64,000 bases of DNA from Hepsetus odoe. Taxonomy: Eukaryota; Chordata; Actinopteri; Characiformes; Hepsetidae. A program made the translations under genes and the position numbers. The stretch covers positions 28,144,146-28,208,145 of the forward strand of contig CM029370.1 of assembly GCA_017165825.1 (NCBI GenBank). Reading direction: 5' to 3'. Under the pieces are notes generated by a model, which saw only the letters and a list, made by a program, of their open reading frames with translations, was not told the origin of the DNA and made no database searches. Shown here piece after piece: positions 61,876-64,000 of this stretch (the stretch's first letter is position 1; each line of letters starts with the position of its first letter).

Positions 61876-62407
61876 CTGCAAGGAAGACAAACATGTACAA
61901 AGAAATAAGCTCACCAGTGGTCACTGTCTCTTTCCAAGAGCATGTAAACTCTGATTAATGCAGTTCTCCACAAATATTACAACTTGTAGTATATCATCAG
62001 AACTGCTTAATACAAGCCCATCAGTGGAGCGATAAATCAAAGGTTCCCCTTATCCCAAATACAGCCAATCAGCTGAGATATGATTACACTGGAGTTATGA
62101 CACTATTGTGGCTGAGTAATGGAAGTCAGACACACCGCACATGTCTTGGCCCAACAAAACAGGGTAACTTCTAGGTTTGAGAGACATATCCAGCCAAGAG
62201 AGTCTCTGTGGTCAGAAACCGACCTCTGGTGAAGGACTCAAGCCCATCAAGTGGGCTGCAGTTGAAACTACACACCAGCAAGGTGGTGGTACAATGGTTT
62301 CTGATCAAGTGGGTGAGGCAAAATGGTCTATTTACAGGTCTAATTTTATACTGTGGCAAATTCACCCTGTTGTCACATGACCAGGTGTGATGTGCAGACC
62401 TTTAAGC

Positions 62408-62632
62408 AAAGTGAAAGTGACTAATTGTTCAATGCGAAACACCGCAAAATGCTTCCTCTACACACACGTGCAGAAGGGCGCAGGTATTGAAAGCACCCGG
62501 GGAGCAGTGATGGGGATGGTACCTTCCTCAAGGGTACCTCAGGGCAACCTACTGGTCTGGGATTCAATGGTCCTCTCATGGTCTTCCAATCCTGGGGCCT
62601 AGTCCCTAAACACTAGGCCAGCTCTGCCCCAA
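62408..62632 (-). mobile_element. tRNA-derived SINE family 1, near full length
   Basis: AGTGAAAGTGACTAATTG tail complement, CCCGGGGAGCAGTGATGGGG, CTCAAGGGTACCTCAGGGC and head complement AACACTAGGCCAGCTCTGCC. Confidence 0.85.
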
Positions 62633-62819
62633 AATGAGAAGAAACCCACACCGGCAGGATTTCAAAGCTCCGCTTACAGTGGTAGTTACAAATGTCACGG
62701 ATCAGAAGTAAAACTGTGCTGTTAGAAGTTGCATTTATTTGTTAGTTCTATTAAATTTCTTATATTAGATAATATAATATTATAGAATTATATAGTAATG
62801 TCAATTAAATGTCAATGTC

Positions 62820-63078
62820 AACGGGGCAGCGGTGGCCTAGTGGTTAGGGAGTTGCCCCTGGATCGGAAGATTGTGGATTCGATTCCCTCACCAGTAGGTT
62901 GCCCTGAGGTACCCCTAAGCAAGGTACCGTCCCCGTCACTGCTCCCCGGGTGCTTTCATAGCTGCCCACTGCTGCACGGCATTTGCATGGGTTAAATGCA
63001 GAGGTCCAGTTTCGTTGTTGTTCACTGTGTGCTGTGCTGTGACCTCGCAATGACAAGAATAGTCACTTTCACTTTCAA
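62820..63078 (+). mobile_element. tRNA-derived SINE family 1, best full-length copy
   Basis: The head GGGGCAGCGGTGGCCTAGTG holds an A box (TGGCCTAGTGG), and GATTCGATTCCC a B box. The body CAAGGTACCGTCCCCGTCAC and tail AGTCACTTTCACTTTC complete it. It serves as the reference for the family in this window: seven or eight copies on each strand. Confidence 0.88.
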
Positions 63079-64000
63079 TTATCTGATTATCTGTAGTTCA
63101 ACAGACGGTGACAGCCCAAAACCATGTACATCAAATGAACCAAAGTAAAAAAAATAGTAGCTACACATTACAATTCCTGTTGTGATCCGAGCTTTTAGCA
63201 TAAAGCACTAGGCTTACTTACATGCTGATTACAGACTCGGTGCCATATGGTTTTGTAAACGGGACTCTGTCTGGGTTTTTCTTTCCAAAACATCTGCTCT
63301 ACATATTCAGTATATGGTTCAATGGACATTAGATAGAAAAACACATCATGAGAGTGTGTTGTCCCAATGTATGACATCAAGAGAGTAATCAGGTGCTCTT
63401 CTATACAGCAGTACATGGAGACCTATCATTAAGAATGCACGCTTTCCTTTGATCAGGTTTGATTTCATATAAAATATAAAACTATAGCTGGATGGAGAAA
63501 TATTTCAAGCATAGTAAGGAATTTGGGCAGATGACTTCGTACTACAGTCGTAGTTTGTGTATAGGAGACTCCTTATGGCTATACTTGCCTAGTGGGGTGT
63601 TATCCACTATGCTATCTCAACCATATAGGATTGCCTACATACGTTTCTTAACATATTCTTAGTTTTTTCTTATTATTTAGACTTGTTTCTACACATTTTA
63701 GCTAAGTATTCAGAACTGCTTTTCTTGGCATAAATCTACACTAATTAAGCTCTCCTATTAAAGAGCTTATATTCAACATTTTGCTTGTATTTTTTCTAAG
63801 CAGATTTAAGGCTACTCCTTTCAAACCTTTCATTAACCTCTAAAAGCCTTTATAAAGCTGATATACGTGAATTTGCTCCGTTCTGAACCGTAACCGACTC
63901 TTATATTGGCATATCGGCGCTTATCTTCTGCATGTCAAAAGGTTGTAAATATTAACTGGCAACTTAACCAAACGAGATTTATGATTTTCAGCTAATTAGT

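Larger units (their letters stand above)
61876..64000 (-). other. Part of the intron upstream of the first visible exon
   Basis: No exon of the upstream FN3/VWA2 region is recognisable. It contains an inverted SINE pair (62408-63078); the last 900 bp are AT-rich and without recognisable features. Confidence 0.6.

Noticed and set aside
2203..61875. The gene could be collagen XIV (col14a1), XX or another FACIT.
   Set aside because: Collagen XIV has, as I recall, eight FN3 and two VWA domains, and XX has one VWA. Here three FN3, VWA, sixteen FN3, linker and VWA are present, and landmark segments (DEWYTRF, EHGAPDVALYRIGW, PRNLRVF) fit collagen XII.

Overview
The window is one long internal segment of a single vertebrate gene read on the minus strand. 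I identify it as collagen type XII alpha-1 (col12a1), a fibril-associated (FACIT) collagen. The organism is most likely a ray-finned (teleost) fish. The coding exons are clearly fish-like, and the introns are full of tRNA-derived SINEs, 3' ends of non-LTR retrotransposons ending in GAA repeats, Tc1-like relics and long microsatellites of the kinds common in teleosts. I cannot say which species, or which teleost paralog (a or b).

I placed 51 exons by reading frame and splice sites. All have GT-AG introns. Joined, they total 7,088 nt and form one uninterrupted frame: 2,362 whole codons after two bases that finish a codon from an upstream exon. Neither the start codon nor the stop codon is in the window. 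The gene enters at the right with exons beyond 64,000 and leaves at the left toward the collagen triple-helix exons.

Layout in transcription order (right to left): three FN3 domains (61.9-57.8 kb); a von Willebrand A domain matching VWA3 of collagen XII (55.3-52.1 kb); sixteen FN3 domains (50.8-18.0 kb); a proline-rich linker (17.8 kb); a second VWA domain matching VWA4 (16.0-14.5 kb); and the TSPN/NC3 C-terminal domain (13.9-2.2 kb). Both VWA domains keep the metal-binding MIDAS residues. The secreted protein would sit on collagen I fibrils and project its large NC3 arms into the matrix.

The most notable feature is the number of FN3 domains between the two VWA domains. Mammalian and chicken collagen XII, as I recall, have ten there; this gene has sixteen. 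Seven of them (35.7-26.7 kb) are tandem copies of one module, each encoded by a near-identical 140-nt plus 130-nt exon pair with symmetric phase 1-1 borders. Other observations are a SINE whose tail forms the 3' splice site of one repeated FN3 exon, a roughly 370-bp CT microsatellite that serves as a polypyrimidine tract, several closely spaced inverted SINE pairs, a degenerate intronic array of TTCTAGAA motifs resembling heat-shock elements, and a dispersed element with an internal 69-bp minisatellite.

I see no second gene, no functional tRNA or other RNA gene, and no promoter or CRISPR array. Introns not listed separately hold nothing I recognise beyond the repeats given. There is no sign of a new multi-gene system; what is new here is in the structure of one matrix protein gene.
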